NCBI GenBank assembly: GCA_964570845.1
Contig: CAZMZB010000001.1
Coordinates: forward strand, 124,001 to 188,000
Length of the DNA: 64,000 bases
Direction of reading: 5' to 3'
From: CAZLCC01 sp964570845
Lineage (GTDB): Bacteria; Patescibacteriota; Saccharimonadia; Saccharimonadales; Saccharimonadaceae
The notes under the pieces are model-generated. The model was not told the origin of the DNA. It did not search any database and worked only from the letters and a program-made list of their open reading frames with translations. Every line of letters starts with the position of its first letter. Within the stretch, counting starts at the first letter, position 1. Both the position numbers and the translations under genes were made by a program. This document shows, piece after piece, positions 49,402 through 58,130 of this stretch.

Positions 49402-50673
49402 ATGTTTCCTGTTATCACTCTTGGAAAAAGTATCAAAAAAGCCATGCACCTTCGTGGTGGCGGTTCAACGCTGCCTGGGCTTGTGGTTGAGCGAATTGAC
49501 CCTAAATTTCTAAAAAGGACTTTAAAGCAGCCGCCTCACGGCGTGGTGGTTATTTCTGGCACTAATGGCAAAACGACGACGACAAAAATGGTAGTTGAAC
49601 TTTTAGAATCTCAAGGGCTAAAAGTCTTTAGTAACCCGACTGGCAGTAATTTTACACGCGGCATTGTGAGTTCACTACTTGATTCTGTTAACGCAAAGGG
49701 CAAGCTAAGTGCAGATATTGCTGTCTTAGAACTTGATGAGGCACACGCAGTTCATTTCGTGAATGACGTGCAGCCAAAATATAGTCTGTTACTTAATGTC
49801 ATGCGAGATCAGCTTGATAGATTTGGTGAAATCGATACCACGGCAAGTATGCTTGAAACAGTCGCTCAAAAAACGACCGGTGCTGTTGTTTTAAACCGTG
49901 AAGACCCACGAGTTCGAGCCATCGCTACTTCACTAAAAAATCAATCCGTCAGTTATTTTGGCTTAAGCAAAGAGGCAAAAGCTCACTTTCCAAATGATGA
50001 TGAGTTACATGCCAAGAAAAAAGTAGCTACTACAGCCAAAAAATCTGCAAACGACACTGTCTTAGGGTCTTTTAAAAATAGTTCAGCTGTTTTCAAGTTT
50101 AACGGTAAAGAAAAGAAAACTTCCTTAAAACTAGATGGGATTTATAACGTTTTTAACGCTGCTGCAGCTTTAGCGCTCGTCAAAGAAATTGCTGGAGAAA
50201 AGCTCAACGAGAAAGCTCTTTTTAATGCTCTAAAAAACGTCACGCCCGCTTTTGGTCGCGGTGAAGTGATTGAAGTTGAAGGCAAGCCGCTGGAGCTGGT
50301 TTTGGTAAAAAACCCAGCAGGTTTTCAGCTTAGCCTAAAGTCTTTTAATTCAACAGGATACACCACCATGATCGCCATAAACGATAACTATGCTGATGGG
50401 CGAGACATGTCGTGGCTTTGGGACGTTGATTTTTCGAGTCTACAAAAAGAAGGGATCGCCAGTGTCAGTGGTGTGCGAGCATATGATATGGCTTTGCGGC
50501 TACAATATGACGATGTTCCGGTTGAAAATGTTTGCACAGATTTAAAGGCAGCCTTGAAGCAATTTAATGGCGAAAATAAAGACAAGCCAAAGCGAATTTT
50601 CTGCACTTATACTGCTATGCTCACTCTCAGAAAAGAGCTCGGTAAAACCTTAAACATGGAGTCTAAAAAGTGA
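49402..50673 (+). CDS. murT: lipid II isoglutaminyl synthase subunit MurT
   Basis: MurT is a Mur-ligase relative that with GatD amidates the D-Glu of lipid II. The 423-residue protein has VISGTNGKTTTTKM (P-loop), NPTGSNFTRGIVSSLL, VLELDEAHAVHFV and LLNVMRDQLDRFGEI, all MurT signatures. The Cys4 zinc ribbon found in the middle of S. aureus MurT is missing here. The C-terminal DUF1727 domain follows, with the MAINDNYADGRDMSWLWDVDF segment. The ATG at 49402 is 8 nt after TATAAT. It overlaps gatD by 4 bp. Confidence 0.93.
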   Translation: MFPVITLGKSIKKAMHLRGGGSTLPGLVVERIDPKFLKRTLKQPPHGVVVISGTNGKTTTTKMVVELLESQGLKVFSNPTGSNFTRGIVSSLLDSVNAKGKLSADIAVLELDEAHAVHFVNDVQPKYSLLLNVMRDQLDRFGEIDTTASMLETVAQKTTGAVVLNREDPRVRAIATSLKNQSVSYFGLSKEAKAHFPNDDELHAKKKVATTAKKSANDTVLGSFKNSSAVFKFNGKEKKTSLKLDGIYNVFNAAAALALVKEIAGEKLNEKALFNALKNVTPAFGRGEVIEVEGKPLELVLVKNPAGFQLSLKSFNSTGYTTMIAINDNYADGRDMSWLWDVDFSSLQKEGIASVSGVRAYDMALRLQYDDVPVENVCTDLKAALKQFNGENKDKPKRIFCTYTAMLTLRKELGKTLNMESKK

Positions 50674-51392
50674 ATAAAAAAACATTAACCATTGTTCAAC
50701 TTTATCCGCAGGAAATGAATATTTATGGCGACTGGGGAAATGCCTTAACGCTAAAAAAGCGGCTTGAGTGGCAAGGTTATGCTGTGAACATTCTTCACCA
50801 TGAACCAGGCAAGACCTTCCCTAAAAATGCGGATATTATTATTGGTGGTGGCGGACAAGACTCTGGGCAAACCAAAGTACAGAAAGACCTTCTGAAAATT
50901 GGCTCTCAGCTTCACAAACTTGCAGATGACGGCACGCCAATGCTCATGATTTGTGGACTCTATCAGCTATTCGGGCGCTATTTCAAAACCAGCGACAACA
51001 AAGTAATCGAAGGTATTGGTTTATTTAAAGCCGAGACAATTGCGAGTGAAAAACGCATGATTGGTAATATCAATCTTGAAACAGAGTTTGGGCAAGTTAT
51101 TGGCTATGAAAATCACTCCGGCAAAACCTATCTTGATAAAGGTCAGAAGCCTTTTGGCACCGTCACGAAAGGTGATGGCAATAATGGTGAAGATGAAACT
51201 GAAGGCGCACGCTATAAAAACGTGATTGGCAGCTATCTTCACGGTTCTCTACTACCAAAAAATCCAAGCTTGGCAGACTTCTTAATTGAACAGGCAGCTA
51301 TTAAAAAGTTTGGAGAATATACCGTTCAAAAACATATTGACGACTCATTTGCGAACCAAGCAAGAGTAATCTCAGCCAAGCGACCAAGATAA
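50670..51392 (+). CDS. gatD: lipid II isoglutaminyl synthase subunit GatD (CobB/CobQ-like glutaminase)
   Basis: The 240-residue GATase provides ammonia from Gln to MurT. It begins with LTIVQLYPQEMNIYGDWGNA and continues with ADIIIGGGGQDSGQ. The nucleophile Cys is in PMLMICGLYQLFG (about residue 93) and the catalytic His in GSYLHGSLLPKNP. It overlaps murT (ATGA), and a terminator directly follows. Confidence 0.94.
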   Translation: MNKKTLTIVQLYPQEMNIYGDWGNALTLKKRLEWQGYAVNILHHEPGKTFPKNADIIIGGGGQDSGQTKVQKDLLKIGSQLHKLADDGTPMLMICGLYQLFGRYFKTSDNKVIEGIGLFKAETIASEKRMIGNINLETEFGQVIGYENHSGKTYLDKGQKPFGTVTKGDGNNGEDETEGARYKNVIGSYLHGSLLPKNPSLADFLIEQAAIKKFGEYTVQKHIDDSFANQARVISAKRPR

Positions 51393-51422
51393 AAGACCCT
51401 CGAGAATTGGGAGTCTTTTATC
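51388..51422. terminator. bidirectional terminator after gatD
   Basis: GATAAAAGAC and GTCTTTTATC form a 10-bp stem that continues with CCC/GGG across a 9-nt loop. T-rich flanks occur on both strands. It separates gatD from the convergent 51440 gene. Confidence 0.7.
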
Positions 51423-51439
51423 TATTGTCTGTTCTATAT

Positions 51440-52009
51440 CTAATATGTTGATTTTGTTTTGCTGCTGACTTTATCTTGAGAGAATGTTACTGTAATCGCA
51501 CCCTTATCGATGATGACGTTTCCGTAAGTACAAAGTTCACTTTTTCCTAGACCATCTATTTCGCTTTCAGTACAACTCTCAGACTCTTTACCAGTCGCCT
51601 CTTCAACTTGTGCCTTGGTCATACCATTCTCAATTTTCGCATAAGCAGCTTCCATATCCCACTCCTCTTCCTCAGTTGTTGCATTTTCTTCTGGGGCGAC
51701 GGATTCGGAGGTAGATGACTTATTATTACTACCGCTAGTTGTATCATCTAATGCATCACTAAATAACTTCTGTGAAGCTAGAACCAAAACAATAGTTAAA
51801 ACAGCTAGAATAACTGCCGCAATTGCTTTGCCTTTGCCTGATTTTCTACCATTTTTAGTCTGTACAATTCCAATTATGCCAAAAACTAAGCCCAGCAAAG
51901 CTAAGATGAAAGCAATGTTATTTATAATTGGAATGATCGATAAACAAATTCCAATAATACCTAGTGCCATTCCAGCTGTTGCTAGACCTGACTTTTCTTT
52001 TTGAGCCAT
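51440..52009 (-). CDS. DUF4190-type membrane protein with C-terminal SmpA/OmlA-like domain
   Basis: Two or three N-terminal helices (AGMALGIIGICLSIIPIINN and neighbours, DUF4190-like) precede a Ser/Glu-rich linker and a small domain. That domain has AAYAKIENGMTKAQVEEATG, the opening of the SmpA/OmlA or BLIP-like fold, and a Cys pair (SCTESE and ELCTYG). The protein is probably anchored with its small domain outside. Function unknown. It is divergent from the XRE gene. Confidence 0.72.
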   Translation of the reverse strand: MAQKEKSGLATAGMALGIIGICLSIIPIINNIAFILALLGLVFGIIGIVQTKNGRKSGKGKAIAAVILAVLTIVLVLASQKLFSDALDDTTSGSNNKSSTSESVAPEENATTEEEEWDMEAAYAKIENGMTKAQVEEATGKESESCTESEIDGLGKSELCTYGNVIIDKGAITVTFSQDKVSSKTKSTY

Positions 52010-52070
52010 TTTCTTCTCCTTAAACCTTAATTACTTAAAATAAAATATATATCACTAAAACCTTAAATAA

Positions 52071-52088
52071 CACTGACAAATGTCAGTG
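52071..52088. promoter_or_regulatory. 18-bp palindromic operator candidate for the XRE gene
   Basis: CACTGACA and TGTCAGTG are perfect 8-bp inverted repeats around AA. CTGACA within the site could be a -35 box with ATTAAT 17 bp downstream (52096-52101). It sits between the divergent genes at 52009 and 52123. Confidence 0.5.
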
Positions 52089-52122
52089 GTTGCTGATTAA
52101 TGTAAGCAATAGCCTAAAGGTA

Positions 52123-52338
52123 ATGACAGATGATATTTATAAGATAATTGGCGAGCGCATTAGAAAGCTACGAAAAGCACACGGCCTAAGTCAAGAAAAG
52201 CTCGCCGAACGAGCCGGAATCGATAGGAGTCATATGGGTTTTATTGAACAAGGTCGCCGCCAACCAACCCTTTCAACTCTTCACAAACTCACAAAAACTT
52301 TGGATATCTCTTTAGAAGAATTATTTCGCGGTTTGTAG
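52123..52338 (+). CDS. XRE-family transcriptional regulator (71 aa)
   Basis: The protein is little more than one HTH_3 domain (GERIRKLRKAHGLSQEKLAE, then RAGIDRSHMGFIEQGRRQPT, ending with a dimerisation helix). The ATG at 52123 follows AAAGG; an upstream in-frame start is unlikely. The 18-bp palindrome just before it suggests self-control and perhaps control of the divergent membrane-protein gene. Its end overlaps bcp by 18 bp. Confidence 0.88.
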   Translation: MTDDIYKIIGERIRKLRKAHGLSQEKLAERAGIDRSHMGFIEQGRRQPTLSTLHKLTKTLDISLEELFRGL

Positions 52339-52785
52339 TTCTTTGAGAGCCTCAACCACTTTATCGCCATGCCCCGTTGGTGTTACACGCCCAAAAACTT
52401 TCACAACTTGCCCATCTGGATTTATGATAAATGTTTTCCTCAAGATTCCCTCTTTACCAAACATCTTTTTACCCCATGCACCGTAAGCTTCAATGACCGT
52501 TCGGTCTGGGTCGCTGAGAAGTGTGAAATTGAGCGAGTGTTTTTCTTTAAATTTTTCGTGTGAATTTGGCTCATCCATAGAAATTCCAACAATTTCTGCG
52601 CCAAGCTTAGCTAGATCGTCTCGTGCATCTCGCAAGCTACACGCTTCGACAGTGCAACCTGGTGTATCGTCTTTGGGGTAAAAATAGAGCACAAGCCACT
52701 TCCCCCCATAGTCTTTCAAAGAGTGTCGCTTGCTATCGGAGCTCACGAGTGAAAAATCCGGCGCAAAATAGGGTGATTTTTTCAT
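52321..52785 (-). CDS. bcp: thiol peroxidase/peroxiredoxin (Bcp/PrxQ)
   Basis: The 154-residue thioredoxin-fold enzyme reduces hydroperoxides. The start FAPDFSLVSSD is followed by VLYFYPKDDTPGCTVEACSL (peroxidatic Cys and resolving Cys five residues on, about residues 45-50), then EIVGISMD. RKTFIINPDGQVV comes near the end. This CxxxxC pair is the PrxQ type. Confidence 0.94.
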   Translation of the reverse strand: MKKSPYFAPDFSLVSSDSKRHSLKDYGGKWLVLYFYPKDDTPGCTVEACSLRDARDDLAKLGAEIVGISMDEPNSHEKFKEKHSLNFTLLSDPDRTVIEAYGAWGKKMFGKEGILRKTFIINPDGQVVKVFGRVTPTGHGDKVVEALKELQTAK

Positions 52786-52869
52786 ATCTCTATTATAGCA
52801 ACTTCTTGCTTTTTTATCTTTGGTTCATCTATACTGAGAACAAATTATAAGCACAAGGACTAATTCAAT

Positions 52870-53556
52870 ATGCCTCCAGAGTATCCGACAGAGACTCACG
52901 AAAAAAAGAGTAAAAAGAAACTCATTTTAGTTCTTGCTCTTTTTACTTTTTTAATTGCAGGGACAACAACATTTGGGCTGCTCTATTACAAAACAAAGAT
53001 GAGTAGTGATGAAGAACTTGCCAAGAAGCAAAAAACAATTAAAGAGCTTGAGTTGCGAAATACAAATTATCTCAAGCAAATTGACGAGCTAAAGAAGATA
53101 GACGCTGACGAAGCTGAGCAAGTCACAGAAGATGCCTCTTTTAGGGAAATCCCAGAACTAGGTGTGCAATATGCTCTAAATGAGAGTACAAGCAGCTTAA
53201 CTTACGTATACCGCGGGAATGACACTGTTGGTTTCTCAAACATAAAGATAGCTGACGCTGATGATCCGGCAAATCCTCTTTGTTTTTCCGGACTAGGTTC
53301 AATATCAAAGCTAGCGCCATCTGATAGATACGGTGCTTCAGAAGAGACCGCTGAAACAGCTGCTCAGCGTATGCTCGGAAATGCAGAAACTAAGAATAAC
53401 GTTAAAAAAATAGGTGATAATTACTTCTTTTATTCTCCTGGGAATCAACCTTGTTATAATGCATCACAAAATAAAGCTGCGTTAGAGCCTCTCATCACAC
53501 TGGAATCTCGAGCAATTGTGACTCAGGCACTACAGTCATTCCAAATTTCCGAATAG
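52870..53556 (+). CDS. single-pass membrane hypothetical protein (228 aa)
   Basis: A Lys-rich cytoplasmic start leads into a transmembrane helix (about residues 17-40) and a coiled coil (about 45-80, EELAKKQKTIKELELRNTNY). An extracytoplasmic domain with a Cys pair (NPLCFSGLG and QPCYNASQ) follows. It is exported and disulfide-stabilised, but the family is not recognised. A tRNA-Pro gene ends 44 bp downstream on the other strand. Confidence 0.62.
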   Translation: MPPEYPTETHEKKSKKKLILVLALFTFLIAGTTTFGLLYYKTKMSSDEELAKKQKTIKELELRNTNYLKQIDELKKIDADEAEQVTEDASFREIPELGVQYALNESTSSLTYVYRGNDTVGFSNIKIADADDPANPLCFSGLGSISKLAPSDRYGASEETAETAAQRMLGNAETKNNVKKIGDNYFFYSPGNQPCYNASQNKAALEPLITLESRAIVTQALQSFQISE

Positions 53557-53600
53557 AATATAAATTAAAAAATAACCCTCAGTGAAGAAGGTATTTTGAA

Positions 53601-53676
53601 TGGTCGGGGTGACTGGATTCGAACCAGCGACCTCACGGTCCCAAACCGTGCGCGCTACCAACTGCGCCACACCCCG
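53601..53676 (-). tRNA. tRNA-Pro (UGG)
   Basis: The acceptor CGGGGTG/CACCCCG, anticodon stem CACGG/CCGTG with loop TTTGGGA (UGG), T-loop TTCGAAT and encoded CCA are visible. Confidence 0.95.
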
Positions 53677-53725
53677 ATAGGTGTAACCTGGTTATTATAC
53701 CAGAAGTTACACTGTTAACGTACCA

Positions 53726-55237
53726 TTATTTCGCAAATTCTGTAGCACGGGTCTCGCGAATAACATTCACCTTGATCGTGCCTGGATATTGCATAGTGCT
53801 TTCAATCTTATTGGCAATATCTCGAGCGAGCTTAATGGCTGAGAGATCATCGATGCTTTGCGGCTTTACGATAACGCGCACTTCACGCCCTGCGCTGATT
53901 GCATAGGCTTTATCAATGCCATCAAAACTCGTGGCAACATTCTCAAGATCTTTCATACGTTCAATGAAGTTTTCTGCACTAATATTTCGCGCACCTGGCC
54001 GAGCAGCCGACATTGCATCAACAATACGAACAACCAATGCTTCCGGAGTTGTTGCCTCAATATCATCATGGTGCGCTTCAATCGCATGAGCAATTTCTTC
54101 ATTCATGCCATATTTGCGCGCCAGTTCAGCGGCAATATGATGATGTTTTCCTTCCATACGATGTGTTACTGCTTTACCTGAATCATGCAATAGTGCTGCT
54201 GTTTTCACTGTTCGCACATCAGCACCAATTTCTTCTGCAATTAAGCCAGCAAGATGTGTCATTTCGGTGCTATGTTTTAATACGTTTTGACCATAGCTTG
54301 TACGAAATTTCAGTTCGCCAACAAGACGGAGCATTTCTTTTGGAATACCGACAACACCGACTTCGCGTGCCGCGTCTTCACCCGCACGATCAATCTCTTT
54401 ATCGATTTGTTTTTGTGCTTTGGCGACAACTTCCTCAATTCGCGCTGGGTGAATTCTCCCATCTTTCATAAGTATCTCGAGTGTTAAACGAGCTACCTGG
54501 CGACGTACTGGATCGAAGCTTGAAAGCACCACCATGCCAGGAGTATCATCTACCATCACATCAACGCCAGTTGCTCGTTGAATAGCCTGGATATTACGAC
54601 CTTCTTTTCCAATGATGCGGCCTTTCATCTCATCATCAGGAAGTTTCAGGGCAGTAACCGTTCGCTCTGCCGTTACTTCAGAACTCATACGCTCCATTGC
54701 ACTAAGAAGTATCGTCTGGGCCTTCTCTTCTGCATCTGCCTGTGTATCTGACTGAAGCTTACTCACAAGCCCAAGTAGGTCCTGTTTCATATCGCGCTCA
54801 GTCATCTTCATAAGTTTGTCGGCAGCATCTTTCTTGGAAAGCTTGGCAACTTTTTCAAGTTTTTCTTGCTGCTTGGTGCGAATTTCTTTAATTTCAGTTT
54901 TTAGGGCTTCAACTTCATCTTCACGTTTTCTGAGTCTTTCACCCCGTTTATCCAGTTCATCGAGTTTTTTGTCTAAATTATTTTCTCGCTCGGCAATTCT
55001 TTCTTCAACCTTTTTAATTTCTTTGCGACGAGTTTGCTCATCTTTTTTAGCTTCTTCAACGATTTTAAGCGACTCGTCTTTAGCGTCAAGAACAATTTTG
55101 CTTGCTTTATCAGTCGCCTCTTTCAAAGCCTTTTCTGCCTCTTTTGCTTCGCCCGCGTGTTTACGCTGCGATATGACTGTCGCACCCCCAACGCCAAGTA
55201 CCGCACCAACCAGCGCGGCAATAATTCCTTCTATCAT
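53726..55237 (-). CDS. rny: ribonuclease Y
   Basis: RNase Y is the membrane-anchored endoribonuclease that starts mRNA decay. The 503-residue protein has an N-terminal helix (about 1-22), a long charged coiled coil (about 28-170), a KH domain (KGRIIGKEGRNIQAIQRATG), an HD domain with HDSGKA and the C-terminal segment RETRATEFAK. All typical parts are present. A 150-nt leader separates it from its promoter. Confidence 0.96.
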   Translation of the reverse strand: MIEGIIAALVGAVLGVGGATVISQRKHAGEAKEAEKALKEATDKASKIVLDAKDESLKIVEEAKKDEQTRRKEIKKVEERIAERENNLDKKLDELDKRGERLRKREDEVEALKTEIKEIRTKQQEKLEKVAKLSKKDAADKLMKMTERDMKQDLLGLVSKLQSDTQADAEEKAQTILLSAMERMSSEVTAERTVTALKLPDDEMKGRIIGKEGRNIQAIQRATGVDVMVDDTPGMVVLSSFDPVRRQVARLTLEILMKDGRIHPARIEEVVAKAQKQIDKEIDRAGEDAAREVGVVGIPKEMLRLVGELKFRTSYGQNVLKHSTEMTHLAGLIAEEIGADVRTVKTAALLHDSGKAVTHRMEGKHHHIAAELARKYGMNEEIAHAIEAHHDDIEATTPEALVVRIVDAMSAARPGARNISAENFIERMKDLENVATSFDGIDKAYAISAGREVRVIVKPQSIDDLSAIKLARDIANKIESTMQYPGTIKVNVIRETRATEFAK

Positions 55238-55388
55238 ACGATTAATCCTTTCTACTTCGTGCGGATTTTTTGGAGCTTTCGGTAATACTTTTCCTAAAAA
55301 TCAGAATTGAGGCGACAGGTCTATGTAGGATGAATAATTACACCTCGGTTTGCCCACTAATCAGCACATTGTTGTATTACATTGCCTC
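55238..55388 (-). promoter_or_regulatory. long structured 5' leader of rny
   Basis: The minus-strand region between the predicted start (about 55388) and the rny ATG is about 150 nt, unusually long for this genome. TGAGGC near its start and GCCTCA about 75 nt later can pair and enclose a region with GTGGGCAAACCGAGGTG and CCTACATAGACCTGTCG, which looks structured. The family is not recognised. Autoregulation by leader cleavage is a possible role. Confidence 0.4.
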
Positions 55389-55394
55389 ATTTCT

Positions 55395-55424
55395 ATTGTA
55401 GCGCTTCGTTCAGTTTTTTAGCAA
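55395..55424 (-). promoter_or_regulatory. promoter of rny
   Basis: TTGCTA (55419-55424) and TACAAT (55395-55400) are 18 bp apart on the minus strand. The site lies directly after the tsaB stop codon. Confidence 0.5.
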
Positions 55425-55425
55425 A

Positions 55426-55818
55426 CTATTTTTTGGGTTTTGTAATATGAGGCTGACTACCATAGTCTGGTAAAACAATTTTATTATTTTTGCCGCTTTT
55501 GATCTTTACTAAACCATTCTGAATCCAATCCTCACCTTTTACACCAATAACAGGAATGTCTTGCGCATACGCAATTGTATTTGCAACTGTGATACCAATT
55601 CGCAAGCCCGTGAAACTGCCCGGGCCTTGAAATACTACGATGCCCTCAAGACTGTCCCACTCTTTCTGATTGCTTATGAGAAAATCCTCTATCGCTCCGG
55701 GTATCTGTATGGCTAATTGCCTGCCAGCTTCCCAAGCCTTTTCTCCAAGTTTTTTATCACCATCATAAAGACTTAATTCGCAAAAATAAGTATCGGTTTT
55801 GATAGTTAAGATTGTCAT
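55426..55818 (-). CDS. tsaB: TsaB-like t6A biosynthesis protein, short form
   Basis: The 130 residues match the N-terminal half of TsaB: MTILTIKTDTYFCELSLYD and GIVVFQGPGSFTGLRIGITVAN, the GPGSFTGLR motif being diagnostic. Usual TsaB is about 230 residues; here the C-terminal actin-like subdomain is missing. TsaB binds TsaD and TsaE for t6A formation. It shares a base with tsaE, so co-translation is expected. The shortening may be a lineage trait rather than decay, because no frame remains open downstream. Confidence 0.85.
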   Translation of the reverse strand: MTILTIKTDTYFCELSLYDGDKKLGEKAWEAGRQLAIQIPGAIEDFLISNQKEWDSLEGIVVFQGPGSFTGLRIGITVANTIAYAQDIPVIGVKGEDWIQNGLVKIKSGKNNKIVLPDYGSQPHITKPKK

Positions 55819-56237
55819 TATTTTTCTACTCTCACCTTTCGATTAGTATCGCTCGTTACCTTGATGGAAATTAATACATGGTTTTCAGGTAAAATATCCT
55901 GTACACTTCTTGCCCACTCAAGAATAGTAATCTTTTGCTTATCGTTAACAGACTCAGCAAGTTCATGTTGCATAATACCTGCATCATGCAGTCGATAAAA
56001 ATCATAGTGATATATTTCCAGATTATCCTCTGTTCTATAAACTCTGTTAATAGTAAAGCTGGGGCTTTGCACCTCATCAATACTTTTTAGACCCTTCACT
56101 ATTCCCTTTACAAGTGTCGTTTTTCCTGCGCCAACATCACCAATAAGTTCCAGGCATTCACCACCCTTAAGACTCTTGGCAATTTCTTCCCCAAATACCT
56201 GCATCTCGGTTTCAGATTTTATAATCTTCTCTATCAC
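55818..56237 (-). CDS. tsaE: tRNA threonylcarbamoyladenosine ATPase TsaE
   Basis: The 139-residue P-loop protein has Walker A GDVGAGKTTLVKGI (about 36-49), SPSFTINRVYR and the H-Y-D-F-Y-R-L motif, then EWARSVQDILP. TsaE is the ATPase of the TsaB-TsaD-TsaE complex. The tsaE-tsaB order matches many bacteria. TsaC is encoded at 17.6 kb. Confidence 0.94.
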   Translation of the reverse strand: MIEKIIKSETEMQVFGEEIAKSLKGGECLELIGDVGAGKTTLVKGIVKGLKSIDEVQSPSFTINRVYRTEDNLEIYHYDFYRLHDAGIMQHELAESVNDKQKITILEWARSVQDILPENHVLISIKVTSDTNRKVRVEK

Positions 56238-56341
56238 TGCATAACAGTATATCGTGTTCTGAATTATTAGAGTAAAATAAGTCTATAAGAAAACATTAGC
56301 GCTAACAGCCGAAATTGCTTATAGTATATAGAAGTGGGCAT

Positions 56342-58126
56342 ATGAGAATATCCGATGCAACAATTGAAGATTTATTGAAAAAAAGCGGCAACCTCGCCGA
56401 TGATCAGTTAGAGATTCTTAAAGAAGAGCAGCGTACCACCCGTCGTCCCTTGCAGGATTTAGTAATCCGCCATGAGTTAATGAGTGAGAAAGAACTCACC
56501 AAGCTTTATGCGCAATATGCCGGATTTACCTATGTCGAGCTTAGTCCAGACAACATCCCAAGTAATATTTTAGAGTTAATACCTGAACGGATCGCTCGTC
56601 AATATAATGCCGTCGTTTTTAAAAAAGAAGGCAACGAACTTTCTCTGGCGATGGAAGATCCTGATGATGTTCAAGCGGTTGATTTTATCCAAAAACAACT
56701 TGGTCAAAGTGCAAAGATTTATATTGCCACAAAAGAAAATATCTTACGGGCGCTTGATAATTATAGGAGTGACTCGAGTAAAGAATTAAATAAAGTTATC
56801 GATGTCGAAAAAGACGAAAATGCTGAAAATGCTCAACAAGTTTCTGAGTCCGATATTGCCGAAGATTCACCAATTGCACAGACAGTTAATCTATTGCTTG
56901 AATATGCTGTTCGCGCCCATGCGTCCGATGTTCATATTGAACCCCGCGAAGAGTACATTCAGGTACGTTATCGTATTGATGGCGTTTTACAAGAAGCCAA
57001 TCGTTTGCCAAAAAACGTACTTGCGGCACTAATTAGCCGTATTAAAATTCTTGCTAATCTCAAGATTGACGAGCGACGTGCACCACAAGATGGCCGATTT
57101 AAAATCAATATCGCCGGACACACCTATGCGCTTCGTGTATCCACTCTACCGGTCGCTGACGGTGAAAAAGTAGTAATGCGTATCTTGGACGAAGGCGATA
57201 AAGCATTGACTCTGCAAGAACTTGGCTATTGGGGACGAACACTCAGGGCAACACAAGAAGTGATTACGGAGCCTCATGGCATGATTCTTATTACTGGTCC
57301 GACCGGTTCTGGTAAATCAACCAGTTTGTTTAGCTTGCTTACTATTCTCAATAACCCTACCGTTAACATCTCAACCGTTGAAGATCCGGTGGAATATAAA
57401 ATTCCTGGCGTGAACCAAACACAAGTTAACCCCAAAGCTGGGATGACTTTTGCAACAGGGCTTCGGGCACTTTTGCGTCAAGACCCAAACATTATAATGG
57501 TTGGTGAGGTTCGTGACGTTGAGACTGCAGACCTTAGTGTGCAAGCTGCTCTCACCGGTCACCTTGTCTTCTCTACTCTACATACCAATAATGCTGCCAC
57601 GAGCTTGCCACGTCTTCTTGATATGGGTATTGAGCCGTTTTTGATTGCAAGTACTGTTCGTGCCATTATAGGACAGCGGCTCGTTCGCCGGCTTTGTACA
57701 AAGTGTCGAGTTTCTTTTTCTCCTTCAACCGAAGAGTTACAAAAGATAGCTGATTCATTTGAGCTCAAAGACGCAAAGATATTCACTCATATTCATGGGC
57801 TTGAAGCCGCTGCTTTGAACGAAGGAGTCGGGAGCGATGTCAATGAGCTTGGCTCAACTGAAACAACTTTCAAAACCCTATGGCGTGCTAGTGAAAAAGG
57901 ATGCGATGCGTGCCGAAACACCGGATATAAAGGTCGAGTTGGTATCTATGAAATCCTACCGAATTCAGTTGCTATTCAACAACTTATTGTTGGCAATGCA
58001 ACTAGTAATGCTATTCAGGAACAAGCTATTAAAGAAGGTATGGATACGATGCAGCTTGATGGTTTAGTGAAAGCACTACGTGGACAAACCAGTATTGAAG
58101 AGATACTAAGAGTAACGCGAGAATAA
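56342..58126 (+). CDS. pilB: type IV pilus assembly ATPase PilB
   Basis: The 594-residue motor ATPase has an N-terminal MshEN domain (about 1-150), Walker A TGPTGSGKST (about 320), the Asp box, Walker B-like GEVRDVETADLSVQAALTGH with LVFSTLHTN, and a zinc-binding motif (CTKC...CDACRNTGYKGR). It powers pilus extension. The ATG at 56342 has AAGTGGG upstream. A retraction ATPase PilT is not in the window. Confidence 0.95.
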   Translation: MRISDATIEDLLKKSGNLADDQLEILKEEQRTTRRPLQDLVIRHELMSEKELTKLYAQYAGFTYVELSPDNIPSNILELIPERIARQYNAVVFKKEGNELSLAMEDPDDVQAVDFIQKQLGQSAKIYIATKENILRALDNYRSDSSKELNKVIDVEKDENAENAQQVSESDIAEDSPIAQTVNLLLEYAVRAHASDVHIEPREEYIQVRYRIDGVLQEANRLPKNVLAALISRIKILANLKIDERRAPQDGRFKINIAGHTYALRVSTLPVADGEKVVMRILDEGDKALTLQELGYWGRTLRATQEVITEPHGMILITGPTGSGKSTSLFSLLTILNNPTVNISTVEDPVEYKIPGVNQTQVNPKAGMTFATGLRALLRQDPNIIMVGEVRDVETADLSVQAALTGHLVFSTLHTNNAATSLPRLLDMGIEPFLIASTVRAIIGQRLVRRLCTKCRVSFSPSTEELQKIADSFELKDAKIFTHIHGLEAAALNEGVGSDVNELGSTETTFKTLWRASEKGCDACRNTGYKGRVGIYEILPNSVAIQQLIVGNATSNAIQEQAIKEGMDTMQLDGLVKALRGQTSIEEILRVTRE

Positions 58127-58130
58127 AAAT

